Shown here one piece after another: positions 7,749-16,221 of a stretch of DNA of 64,000 bases. The stretch lies in the NCBI RefSeq assembly GCF_032999765.1, contig NZ_CP136051.1:4564417-4628416 (forward strand). The letters are read 5' to 3'. The notes below the pieces were generated by a model that saw only the letters and a list, made by a program, of their open reading frames with translations, did no database searches and was not told where the DNA came from. Made by a program: the position numbers and the translations under genes. This DNA comes from Imperialibacter roseus (lineage in GTDB: Bacteria > Bacteroidota > Bacteroidia > Cytophagales > Cyclobacteriaceae). Each line of letters opens with the position of its first letter. Positions within the stretch are counted from its first letter, which is position 1.

Positions 7749-10700
7749 CTATCTTTCGATAATCAGTCTTTGTTTTATCCTTTTGCCAGTTGATAGTTCC
7801 AGTTCCACGATGACCACGCCAGGCACAAGATGAGACAGATCGATACTTTCCCGTGTTCGATAATTATTCACTGTCATCACCTTGTTACCCGACAGGTCAA
7901 ATAAGCGCACAGTTTTTATGGTGGTAGCATTAAAAGTGATCGATTGACTGGATGGGTTAGGATATGCAAGCATCTCATTTTGCAGAAACTGGTCGCCAAT
8001 GCCAGTTTCCACTTCAATGGTTATTTCCTGACCTGCGCCGCAGCCATTGGCATCCTGCGCACTGATGGAATAGTCGCCGGGAGCAAGGTTGAAAACATTG
8101 CCTTCCTGGAACTCTGCGCCGTTTATTGAGAATTGATAGGGGGCTGTTCCACCTTCAGCCGTCGCCGTTACCAATCCCTCTGCTTCTGTCAGTGTCAGCG
8201 CAATACCAGTACTTGCTGCTACGGTAAATGCAACATCTGTGACGCAACCGGCTTCATCCTTCACCTGTACTGTATGGTTCCCAGCGGCAAGACCAGCGAA
8301 TGAAGTATCCGCAACGAAATCGCTTCCCTCCAGGCTGTAGGAATAAGTGCCAGAACCTCCTGCGGCGGAAATGCTGACAGACCCGTTGTTTTCTCCACAA
8401 GTGGTGTTGACCACAGTTGTGGAAGCTAAAAGCTGGTCAGGCTGACTGACCGTTGCGTCCGTTTCAACCACGCACCCTGCGGCGCTTTTCACACTAATCG
8501 TATAGCTGCCGGATACAAGAGATCCGAAAGTAGGGGTATCCTGAAACGCCTCTCCGTCGATGCTATAAGTGTAAGCAGTGGCGTCAGGGCCGGTCACAGC
8601 AATGGAAATGGAGCCGCTGGCAGTGCCATGGCAAGAGGCATTCGCTACTGAAGCAGAGACGGTAAAAACTTCGGGCTCAATAATAGAAGCATCAGCGGAA
8701 GCTATGCAGCCATTGGCATCCTTTATGGTAATGGTGTAGTCTCCGGCCGTCAATTGTCCAAATAGCACGTCCGATTGAAAGTTGGTACCATCGATGCTAT
8801 ACTCATAGGGAGCAGTTCCTCCCTGACCAGTAGCAGAGAGGCTTCCGTCTACTAAACCAACACAGGAAATCGGCTGCTCAACCAGTGCAACGGACAATGC
8901 CACTGGCTCGATTACGTCTACCGTTTCAGTTACTGAGCATCCGTTGGCATCTCTTACCGTCACCGGGTAGGCACCTGCCGGAAGGGCTCCGAACGATGCG
9001 AAGCTAACGAAGTTCGCCCCATCTAACGAGTACTCGTAAGGCCCCACTCCGCCATTTGCGTCCACTTCAATACTTCCCGTATTATTGCTGTTGCAATCAA
9101 CAGCTGAAGAAGTAAAGGAGGCACTTAACGCCGCAGCAGGTTGCGAAAGCGTTTGCTGAATTTCTATTGAACAGTTATTGGCATCCCTGATGGTAATATC
9201 GTAAGTACCGGCCGCCAGTTCCGTGAAATCAGATGTCTGGAAATTGATGCCGTCGAGGCTGAACTCATAACCAGCCACACCTCCAGATGGCACAATGGCT
9301 ATTACTCCGGTCGCTTCTCCGAAGCAAAGGATGTCGGTTTTTGTAAAAGAGGCAGATATGTCACTTACGAAAACCTTCACCTCACCGCTAATAGTACCGC
9401 AGGCGTTGGTAAGTTCAAACGTATAAGTGCCAGCATCAGACACCGTTGCTGCGCTTTTGAAAAATATATTGGCAGTAGCAGCAGGAACCACAACGCCGTC
9501 CTTCTTCCAGACGAAGGTGTCGGTGTTGTCGGTACTAACTGAAATCGCCAGGTCTTCTCCCGGGCAAAGACTAACTTGTTTTGACCCCACAACATCGTAA
9601 ACTGGATACAGACAATAGGTATTGAGCGCATCGTTAGGTATGTCGCCAGGAAAATCGGTGAGCCTGGCATAGGTGGAGTTATTGAGGTCGTAGGTAAAAA
9701 TGCCTCCAATTGCATCAGATATATTCTGTTGCTGCTGGGAAGTTTGCCCGTAAAGGATGCCTTCTGAAGACAATGTTAATTCCCCAAAAGGGAAGTAAGC
9801 ATCAAAACCATCCGAAAACTCACGCAGAACTGAGATGTTTCCGCTGGCGAGTGTAAACCTAAACAAAATGCCTCCTGTCTGATCCCCTCCGTTCTCGGTA
9901 GTGCCGTAAAAAATACCATTGGCACCTTCCACCAGTGTTCCGGCAGGACTACCACCCGCCAATCCCGCAACAAACTCATGCTCTACAGTATAGGCAGAAC
10001 TGTTGATACTGAAGCTGTAAATCACTCCATAGTTACCCGAGCCACCAGCTTTTGTCATCCCGTAAAGCTTACCGTCGCTGGCAACGATTGGATGCCCCAC
10101 TGGCAGGTAGCCTTCTGCGTCAAACTCGTAAATAATACTGAATACTCCCGAAGTGAGGTCATACTCATAAATCATTCCCTTGTTGTACTGGCCACCGTCA
10201 TTCACGGTGCCATACAGCTTGTTGTTGAGCAAAATAAGCTCACTCTTTTCGCCGTTAGAAAGGGGTAAATTGTATAGCTGAGTGTAAACTCCCGACTTCA
10301 GATCGAAACTATATAATGTACCCAGCGCCAGGTTGCCGGAAAGGTTTCCACCTTCGCTTGTTACTCCATAGAGAATAGAATCGGTGGTTAGAATGAGCCC
10401 GCTGGTCGGATAGCCACCTTCTTCATAGACAAAATCATGGACCAGGGCTAACTCATTCGACGTGGGGTCAAAGGAATAGATGGTGCCGGAGTTTTCATCC
10501 GGGCCCCCACTGTAGCACACACCATAAAACAGCCCGTTTGGACTTGCTGTAGCAGTCAGTCCTCCTTTTGGACTTGACCCAAACGGTGCATGGCTGAAAT
10601 CAATGAGCTTAGTAAAATCGTGCTGGTTAGCATCATATTTGAAAATAGTACCCAATCCCGAAGCACCTCCTTCATAGGTGGTTCCCAGAAAGACACCACT

Positions 10701-11876
10701 CGAAATCACCGTCAAGCCGTTTTTTGGCCCTTTTCCATTTTTAGCATCAAATGAATGCCTATTAGACAGTGTTTCGTTTGTTAGGTCATATTCAAAAATA
10801 TTTCCATGATACTGATAAAGCCCATTATTGGCCCGTTCTGTAGTTCCGTAAATTCTTCCACTGGGAGACTCCACAAGGTGACCAAAAGCCCTGTTTCCTA
10901 AATTATCATCACTGTCAAAATTATGGAGAACGTCTAGTTGACCTACGCCGACATCATATTTGTAAAATACCCCACCACTACTGTTACCACCTTCAGAGGT
11001 TGTTCCGTAAATGTTTCCGTCAGAAGCTACCAATGGTTCATTTGGAAATCGTCCTGAGGTAGTGCTACTGAAATCAACTAGTACGCCGTAATTGGCGGTC
11101 GTTATGTTATACTCAAACAAGACCCCGTTGCCGTAGGCTCCTCCGAGTTTTGTAACCCCAATTATCTTATCGCTTCCCATTTTTTGGGGTGTCCCTGTTG
11201 GTAGGTATCCATTGTAAGAAAAGAACTCAGCCACACTCGTATAGGCATCGTTCACCAAATCATATTTGAAGAGTTGTCCCTGATCATAGACACCTCCGGA
11301 CTCTGTCATCCCGTAGAAAACTCCGGGCGAAAACTCCAGGAGCCTACCCTTCGGATACGAACCCTCGTCATTTGGCCCAGTGCCAAATTCATATAGCACC
11401 GAATAGCTATTTTGTGCCAGGTCATAGGAATAAATCAACCCGTACTCAGAGTAGCCGCCATAGGTAGCCATGCCATACAACTTGCCGTCACTTCCTTCGA
11501 TTACACCACCAGCCGCTCTCCAACCATTAACATTATCGTTCGCATCAAACTCATGAATGACTGTGTACTGATTGCTCTCTAAATCAAAACGGTAAATGAG
11601 TCCTGCATAGTCTCCGGTAGTGCCATAGTAAAATCCGTTGGAATGCTTGATCATTGACGACACAGGATGGCTTCCTTTGTTCTCGACTGGCATTGTTGCC
11701 ACAATCTCAGATATCTTGTCTTGTGGCGTAAACCGATAGATATTTCCGCCAAGCGTGCCGTTTTCGCTTTGCTCCGTTACGCCATACACGTAACTTTGAG
11801 CCGCCAATGGGCTCACCATTAAAAAATTTACCGCTACACAGCCAACAAAGGCCAAAAATTTGGTTTTCGATTTCAT
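7749..11876 (-). CDS. Large secreted GloVer/SprB-repeat protein with type IX sorting domain
   Basis: A 1375-residue protein with a signal peptide (residues 1-26). Residues about 28-760 are tandem blocks of the GloVer type (recurrent LYGTT-GG-like, G-iF-YD and F-F/Y-D motifs), probably one or two beta-propellers. An immunoglobulin-like domain follows at about 765-845. Six SprB-type repeats of 70-78 residues then run to about 1290, each with a GG..PY.YS.DG core and a DANGC-like end. The last 80 residues start with YPNPSSQS and end LIIER, the por/type IX secretion C-terminal sorting domain. It is therefore exported through both membranes and held on the surface or released. A role in adhesion or gliding is plausible from SprB but not shown. 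The sensor pair upstream may control it. Confidence 0.88.
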   Translation of the reverse strand: MKSKTKFLAFVGCVAVNFLMVSPLAAQSYVYGVTEQSENGTLGGNIYRFTPQDKISEIVATMPVENKGSHPVSSMIKHSNGFYYGTTGDYAGLIYRFDLESNQYTVIHEFDANDNVNGWRAAGGVIEGSDGKLYGMATYGGYSEYGLIYSYDLAQNSYSVLYEFGTGPNDEGSYPKGRLLEFSPGVFYGMTESGGVYDQGQLFKYDLVNDAYTSVAEFFSYNGYLPTGTPQKMGSDKIIGVTKLGGAYGNGVLFEYNITTANYGVLVDFSSTTSGRFPNEPLVASDGNIYGTTSEGGNSSGGVFYKYDVGVGQLDVLHNFDSDDNLGNRAFGHLVESPSGRIYGTTERANNGLYQYHGNIFEYDLTNETLSNRHSFDAKNGKGPKNGLTVISSGVFLGTTYEGGASGLGTIFKYDANQHDFTKLIDFSHAPFGSSPKGGLTATASPNGLFYGVCYSGGPDENSGTIYSFDPTSNELALVHDFVYEEGGYPTSGLILTTDSILYGVTSEGGNLSGNLALGTLYSFDLKSGVYTQLYNLPLSNGEKSELILLNNKLYGTVNDGGQYNKGMIYEYDLTSGVFSIIYEFDAEGYLPVGHPIVASDGKLYGMTKAGGSGNYGVIYSFSINSSAYTVEHEFVAGLAGGSPAGTLVEGANGIFYGTTENGGDQTGGILFRFTLASGNISVLREFSDGFDAYFPFGELTLSSEGILYGQTSQQQQNISDAIGGIFTYDLNNSTYARLTDFPGDIPNDALNTYCLYPVYDVVGSKQVSLCPGEDLAISVSTDNTDTFVWKKDGVVVPAATANIFFKSAATVSDAGTYTFELTNACGTISGEVKVFVSDISASFTKTDILCFGEATGVIAIVPSGGVAGYEFSLDGINFQTSDFTELAAGTYDITIRDANNCSIEIQQTLSQPAAALSASFTSSAVDCNSNNTGSIEVDANGGVGPYEYSLDGANFVSFASFGALPAGAYPVTVRDANGCSVTETVDVIEPVALSVALVEQPISCVGLVDGSLSATGQGGTAPYEYSIDGTNFQSDVLFGQLTAGDYTITIKDANGCIASADASIIEPEVFTVSASVANASCHGTASGSISIAVTGPDATAYTYSIDGEAFQDTPTFGSLVSGSYTISVKSAAGCVVETDATVSQPDQLLASTTVVNTTCGENNGSVSISAAGGSGTYSYSLEGSDFVADTSFAGLAAGNHTVQVKDEAGCVTDVAFTVAASTGIALTLTEAEGLVTATAEGGTAPYQFSINGAEFQEGNVFNLAPGDYSISAQDANGCGAGQEITIEVETGIGDQFLQNEMLAYPNPSSQSITFNATTIKTVRLFDLSGNKVMTVNNYRTRESIDLSHLVPGVVIVELELSTGKRIKQRLIIER

Positions 11877-11935
11877 AATTTACCGATTTTCTGTCCTGAA
11901 AAAGTGATCATTTCAACGCACAGGCTACTAAAGTC

Positions 11936-11947
11936 CCATGCGCATGG
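11936..11947. promoter_or_regulatory. 12-base perfect palindrome upstream of the large secreted protein
   Basis: CCATGCGCATGG is a perfect palindrome 60 bases before the start of the 7749-11876 gene and about 100 bases after the stop of the LytTR regulator gene. It may be an operator or part of a promoter region, but LytTR proteins usually bind direct repeats, so any link to the adjacent regulator is a guess. Confidence 0.35.
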
Positions 11948-12044
11948 ATACAATCATCGGATAGAAATCAGCGTCAAACTCAGTCGATTGATAACTGCTG
12001 GCTTTTGCGGGAAAACTGCAGACGAAGGGATTGAAAAGTGAAAG

Positions 12045-12791
12045 TTAGTGGATTGAGGTTATCAACTGAATGAGTTGCTCTTTTTTGCGGGTAGATACCG
12101 GCAAGACACTATCGTCGCTCATAACGATTTTGCCTCCATCGGCTTTATCGAATCTCTTCACGTGCTGAAGATTGAGGAGGTAGGAGTTGTGTGGTCGATA
12201 AAATTTATAGTCTTCGAGCAGTCTTTCGTACTCTTTGAGATGTCCGGAAATCAGCAGATCGGGTTCTCCCACTACCCTGAAACTGGTGTAACTGCCCTCG
12301 GCAGCACACCAAACGATATCTGCTACGTTCACTATGTGGATGCTTTCGGCGCTACGGAGAACGATTTTTCGAGATTGATTAGAAGCGCTTAGAAAATCGA
12401 TGAGGTGTTGTACAGTCGGTTGTGGTGCGCTGCTTTTCATTTTGGACAGTACTTTTTCCACAGCCTCCGTCAGGTCGGAAACGCTCACCGGCTTAAGCAG
12501 ATAATCCAGCGCATTCATTTTTATGGCCTGAATGGCGTACTTGCTATGAGCCGTCACAAAAATCACTTGAAAATCACGTTGTGGCAGCCGCTGAAGGAGG
12601 TCAAAGCCTGTTCCATCGTCCATTTCCACATCAAGAAAAACAAGCCCAGGCTTTTCTTTGGCGATCAGCATGGCCGCTTCTGCAACCCCATTGGCAGTGC
12701 CCACGACTTGCAGCTGAGGCAAGTACTGCCCGATCAGTTCGAGTAGCAGCGCCACTATTTCTGGCTCATTGTCTATAACAACCGTTCTCAT
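12045..12791 (-). CDS. LytTR-family response regulator
   Basis: A 248-residue two-domain regulator. The receiver domain (1-120) has the acidic pair near residues 7-9, the phospho-acceptor Asp54 in VFLDVEMDDG, and a Lys in LLKPVSV. The LytTR DNA-binding domain (about 140-245) has the IVWCAAEGSYTSF and RPHNSYLLNLQHV blocks. It is the partner of the kinase encoded just upstream, with which it overlaps by four bases. The family activates genes for surface polysaccharides, exported proteins or peptide uptake in response to phosphorylation. The closest downstream target is the large secreted protein at 7749-11876, but regulation of it is only inferred from position. Confidence 0.93.
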   Translation of the reverse strand: MRTVVIDNEPEIVALLLELIGQYLPQLQVVGTANGVAEAAMLIAKEKPGLVFLDVEMDDGTGFDLLQRLPQRDFQVIFVTAHSKYAIQAIKMNALDYLLKPVSVSDLTEAVEKVLSKMKSSAPQPTVQHLIDFLSASNQSRKIVLRSAESIHIVNVADIVWCAAEGSYTSFRVVGEPDLLISGHLKEYERLLEDYKFYRPHNSYLLNLQHVKRFDKADGGKIVMSDDSVLPVSTRKKEQLIQLITSIH

Positions 12792-14791
12792 GCGTCATCC
12801 GAAAGTAATAACGGGAGCCTGAACTTTACTCTTACGCCGCTTATTTTTCCTTCGTCATTCATCTTGTTGTCAACGGAGAAACTCACTTCCTGCTTCAAAG
12901 TCTTCATCAGTAATCTGGTCCTTTCTTCGGTAATCCCGGTTGCCCTCGACTTGTGGTTCTTATTTTGCTCGCTATCACCTGCAATTCCTTCACCATTGTC
13001 CTCAATGGTAATCATCAGCCGGCTGCCATCCACTGTGTAATTAATAGCCACCAAGCCCTTCGACTGTCTATTTTTAAAAGCGTGTTCCACAGCATTTTCT
13101 AAAAAAGGTTGAGTCAACATGGGTGGAAGCATCAACTCGCTTGCGTCAATTTCTTCACCCACGGTAATGCTGGTTTCGAACTTGTGGTTGTTTCTCACTT
13201 CCTGAAGTTGCATGTAAGCCGACACCATCTCAATTTCTTCTTCTAGAGAAATAAGCTCCTCAATGCTAAACTCCAGCGTGTTGCGCATCAACTTGGAAAA
13301 GCCCACCAGGTATTCGCTGGAAGCCTCGATATCTCTTTCTCTGTGTAAGTGGCTTTGTATGGTAGTTAAAGCATTGAAAAAGAAATGAGGATTAATTTGG
13401 GCCCTCAAAAGCTTCTGGCGGGTAATTAACTCATTCGTTTGGGCTTTCAATGCTCTTTGGCGGTAAACGAAGTAAATGACGGCTGCAACGAAGAGAGCCA
13501 GCACGATGGACAAGCCGAGGAACAGGCGTTGCTGCTGAATCTGGAGCATCTGTATTTCTGTTTGCTGCTTCAGGTTTCTGATTTCCTCATTTTTCCGGTC
13601 GTTCTCGTACTTGGTTTCAATTTCTTCGATAGCCCGGAACTTTGCTGAATTTACCAGGCTGTCCTCAAGTTGATGCTTGATCTTCAGTTGTTCAATGGCC
13701 CTTTTGAGTTCCCCCCTCGCTTCAAAAATTTTCGACAGCAGGTCGTAGTTTAAGACCATATCGAAGGTCATGCTCCTCTCCTTTGCCATCATCAATGCCT
13801 CCTTGGTATATTTTTCTGCGTTCCCGTAACTCTTCACTCCAAGATAGGCTTCCGCCAGGAAATTAAGACTGCGGATGGTAACGGGTACCTGCCCGGCTTC
13901 TTTCGAATACTTTAACGTTTCATTTAAAACTGCGATGGCTTCGTTGTAGCGATGCAATTCCTTGTACAAACCACCAAGGTTATGCAACGCCATGGAAAGA
14001 CTTCCGATATCTCCAAGTTCCCGGGCTCCGGCAATGGCTTTGTTGAAATAAAAAATAGCGCTATCGGGTTTGTTCTGAGTGCCGTAACTGGATCCCAAAT
14101 TGATTTGGTCGGTGACCACCAGACTAAGATTGCCCAGCGAAGTGGCAATTTTTAACAGCCGAATCTCACCCTCGATCACTTTATCGTATTCTCCCAAAAT
14201 ACTGAAAAGGTTTACCAGGTTTTGAGTGGCCTGATGAATTCTGAACTTATCCCCCAGTAGATTCGCAAGGCTTTCTGCTTCGAAGGCGTAGGACAAAGCG
14301 GAGTCGTATTTATCGAGCTGCCTGTAGGTAATGCTGATATTCCTGATTGCCATAAAGTTGGCGATTGAATCCTTGTTATCTTCGATCACTTCCTCACAAA
14401 GCTTTATCGACTCATCCATTTGACCCGCTCTGCGATGATAGCTTGCCTGAAGAGCTCTTGAACGAGACGCCCACTTCTGTACACTTGCTTCAGGCATTCC
14501 GTTGAGCAGCTGAATGATAGAATCTGTCTTCAACACGCCTTCAGAAGCATCTCCGATCTGATAAGTCAATGCCATAAAATACAATACCTCAGCCTTGTTT
14601 TCAGCAGCAACTAGGCTATTCAGGTACTGCAAGCAAAGCGGACGTAAGGCAGCATAGTCGCCCTGCTCTCTCAGCAACCGTAAAGAATCAATGGAAACGG
14701 AAGCTCCAACAAGGTCGCCTTGCGAAATGCCACCGTGAGCGTTAAAACCAACAACCAGCAACCAGCTTATCAGGACAGCGCTAAATTTCAA
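12788..14791 (-). CDS. LytS-like sensor histidine kinase with TPR sensor region
   Basis: A 667-residue protein: signal peptide or anchor at 1-24, tetratricopeptide repeats at about 40-370 (probably periplasmic), a coiled coil at 375-420, one membrane segment near 422-442, then a His_kinase (PF06580-type) domain. His469 lies in QINPHFFFN, the N box is FLENAVEHAF (Asn566) and the G box is DNGEGI (about 598-603). The kinase autophosphorylates and passes the phosphate to the LytTR regulator that overlaps its 3' end by four bases. TPR-containing LytS kinases of this layout are frequent in Bacteroidota; the ligand is unknown. Confidence 0.92.
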   Translation of the reverse strand: MKFSAVLISWLLVVGFNAHGGISQGDLVGASVSIDSLRLLREQGDYAALRPLCLQYLNSLVAAENKAEVLYFMALTYQIGDASEGVLKTDSIIQLLNGMPEASVQKWASRSRALQASYHRRAGQMDESIKLCEEVIEDNKDSIANFMAIRNISITYRQLDKYDSALSYAFEAESLANLLGDKFRIHQATQNLVNLFSILGEYDKVIEGEIRLLKIATSLGNLSLVVTDQINLGSSYGTQNKPDSAIFYFNKAIAGARELGDIGSLSMALHNLGGLYKELHRYNEAIAVLNETLKYSKEAGQVPVTIRSLNFLAEAYLGVKSYGNAEKYTKEALMMAKERSMTFDMVLNYDLLSKIFEARGELKRAIEQLKIKHQLEDSLVNSAKFRAIEEIETKYENDRKNEEIRNLKQQTEIQMLQIQQQRLFLGLSIVLALFVAAVIYFVYRQRALKAQTNELITRQKLLRAQINPHFFFNALTTIQSHLHRERDIEASSEYLVGFSKLMRNTLEFSIEELISLEEEIEMVSAYMQLQEVRNNHKFETSITVGEEIDASELMLPPMLTQPFLENAVEHAFKNRQSKGLVAINYTVDGSRLMITIEDNGEGIAGDSEQNKNHKSRATGITEERTRLLMKTLKQEVSFSVDNKMNDEGKISGVRVKFRLPLLLSDDA

Positions 14792-14934
14792 AATGCGTCA
14801 TCAGCGTTTGAGTAAAAAAATGAAATAAGTTGTCGATCAGCGTTTTTGAACACTCAAGAATATCTACTATCGGGAAGAAAGTCAATTGTGCCTGTCAAAC
14901 TGATAGAAATTATCGATCAGGGAAACGCATTAAC

Positions 14935-14960
14935 AAAAAACCCCGCCAATGGCAGGGTTT
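14935..14960 (-). terminator. Minus-strand terminator hairpin, second copy of a shared core
   Basis: The plus strand reads A6, CCCCGCCAATGGCAGGG, TTT. On the minus strand this is a stem of about nine pairs (AAACCC-x-GCC with GGC-x-GGGTTT, one mismatch) followed by six T. It would stop transcription coming from the endonuclease-like gene at 15132-15974. The core of 17 bases is identical to that at 7703-7719. Confidence 0.65.
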
Positions 14961-15010
14961 GAAAAAACGATAGTCTCTTATCAATGTTGTTTGGATAAGA
15001 GGTTCACTGT

Positions 15011-15060
15011 CCCAATCTTATTGTTACCCCAAACCCTAAAGGGCGGCAAAATCTAATTAG
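15011..15060. repeat. Decayed copy of the CCCTAAAGGG-loop inverted repeat
   Basis: The core TACCCCAAACCCTAAAGGGCGGC matches the loops of the elements at 16117-16166 and 43252-43297 but its flanks (AATCTTATTG on the left, CAAAATCT on the right) pair only poorly. The flanks resemble those of the 16117 element, so this is probably a diverged copy of it. Confidence 0.55.
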
Positions 15061-15061
15061 T

Positions 15062-15086
15062 CACCCCTTTAGAAAATTAAGGGGTG
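15062..15086. terminator. Perfect 8-bp hairpin downstream of the endonuclease-like gene
   Basis: CACCCCTT and AAGGGGTG are perfect reverse complements around a nine-base A/T-rich loop. It lies 46 bases after the stop at 15132 on the minus strand. No long T tract follows, so it may stabilise the RNA end rather than terminate alone. Confidence 0.45.
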
Positions 15087-15131
15087 CCCGGCCAGGGTAG
15101 AATGCTCTTAACCAAACGACATTGAATCTCT

Positions 15132-15974
15132 CTACCTAAACATCACCTCAGCCATCACCGGCAGGTGGTCGCTGGGGTATCTTTTCTCTATGGCATCCGA
15201 CAGCACAGCATATTTTCTCACCAACACTTTTTCATTGACAAAGATGTAGTCGATGCGGCGGGTGAGGTCAGCATTGTGGTCGAAACCATTCCAGGTACCG
15301 TAGGGCCCGTAAGGTGGGTTCTCGCTTAAATTACGAGCGTCGGTCAGGCCCTCGGTAAGTGTTTCGTAGGCCTTTGTTTCCGGCTCCGAGTTGAAGTCAC
15401 CAGTCAGGATTACCGGCAGGTTGCCGGCTATTTCTTTGACCTTCTCGATGATCAGCTTCGAAGAATTGGTTCTAGCCTCCACGCCGATGTGGTCGTAATG
15501 TGTATTGAAAATGTAAAAGTCTTTTCCCAAATGACGGTTCTTCATTTTTGCCCAGGAGCACACCCTTACAATGGCAGCATCCCATCCCTTGGAGGGCACG
15601 TCAGGAGTATCGGACAACCAAAATGTACCCGAATCCATTACCTGAAACAGGTGTTTGTTATAAAGAATGGCAGAAAACTCGCCTTTTGCGATGCCATCGT
15701 CTCTGCCTACACCCAGCCAGTTATGGTCAGGCAGCCTTTCTTCAAGGTCTTTGAGCTGGTGAAGCAAGGCCTCTTGCACGCCCACTATTTCGGCTTCATG
15801 AAATTTGACGAGGTCAGCGACGGCGTCTTTTCTGTTCGGCCAGGCGTTGATGCTGTCGTTGGGTGTGTCGTAACGGAGGTTGAACGACATCACCTTGAAA
15901 GAGGGTATTTCCTTCTTTTTGCAGCCGGAGAGCAGTATGACTAGCAGCAGGGGAAGTGCGAAAAGCTTTCTCAT
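15132..15974 (-). CDS. Endonuclease/exonuclease/phosphatase-family lipoprotein
   Basis: A 280-residue protein with a lipoprotein signal (LLSGC, Cys18). The EEP fold markers follow in order: FNLRYD near residue 33, the metal-binding Glu in VQEAL (about 67), HYDH, the GDFNSEP loop near 197-203, and the terminal SDHLPV block with the catalytic His. Members hydrolyse phosphodiester or phosphoester bonds with Mg2+; outer-membrane or periplasmic lipid-anchored forms in Bacteroidota act on nucleic acids or phospholipids, and the substrate cannot be told from sequence. Hairpin repeats flank the gene on both sides, so it is probably transcribed alone. Confidence 0.9.
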   Translation of the reverse strand: MRKLFALPLLLVILLSGCKKKEIPSFKVMSFNLRYDTPNDSINAWPNRKDAVADLVKFHEAEIVGVQEALLHQLKDLEERLPDHNWLGVGRDDGIAKGEFSAILYNKHLFQVMDSGTFWLSDTPDVPSKGWDAAIVRVCSWAKMKNRHLGKDFYIFNTHYDHIGVEARTNSSKLIIEKVKEIAGNLPVILTGDFNSEPETKAYETLTEGLTDARNLSENPPYGPYGTWNGFDHNADLTRRIDYIFVNEKVLVRKYAVLSDAIEKRYPSDHLPVMAEVMFR

Positions 15975-16116
15975 AAGTTTACGGTAGGCGTGTTAACAAA
16001 ACTAGAAGTAGCAAGGTGCAAAATTTGGGAACTAACCTCAAATGCTACCTTGCTACTTCTTTGAGTGAGATTGAAAATGCAGCGTTACTTAAGTCCAATA
16101 TGTTTTGAAAACAGCG

Positions 16117-16166
16117 TTAAAATCTTTTGTCCTACCCCAACCCTAAAGGGAGCCAAAAGATTTTAA
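16117..16166. repeat. 13-bp perfect inverted repeat with conserved CCCTAAAGGG loop
   Basis: The arms TTAAAATCTTTTG (16117-16129) and CAAAAGATTTTAA (16154-16166) are exact reverse complements. The 24-base loop contains ACCCCAACCCTAAAGGG, shared with elements near 15024 and 43266 whose arms differ. It lies 56 bases downstream of the M24 peptidase stop and may also end its transcript. Confidence 0.75.
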
Positions 16167-16221
16167 CCGCTTTCACATTTCGTTACAGGAACAACTACAA
16201 TATCGTCAAATTATCACTCCT

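Larger units (their letters stand above)
14792..15131. other. Gene-free stretch with three hairpin elements
   Basis: No coding frame was recognised. From left to right it holds the leader of the kinase gene (with AACGCTGAT present twice about 35 bases apart), a minus-strand terminator hairpin at 14935-14960, a decayed copy of the CCCTAAAGGG-loop repeat near 15011-15060 and a separate perfect hairpin at 15062-15086. Confidence 0.6.
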
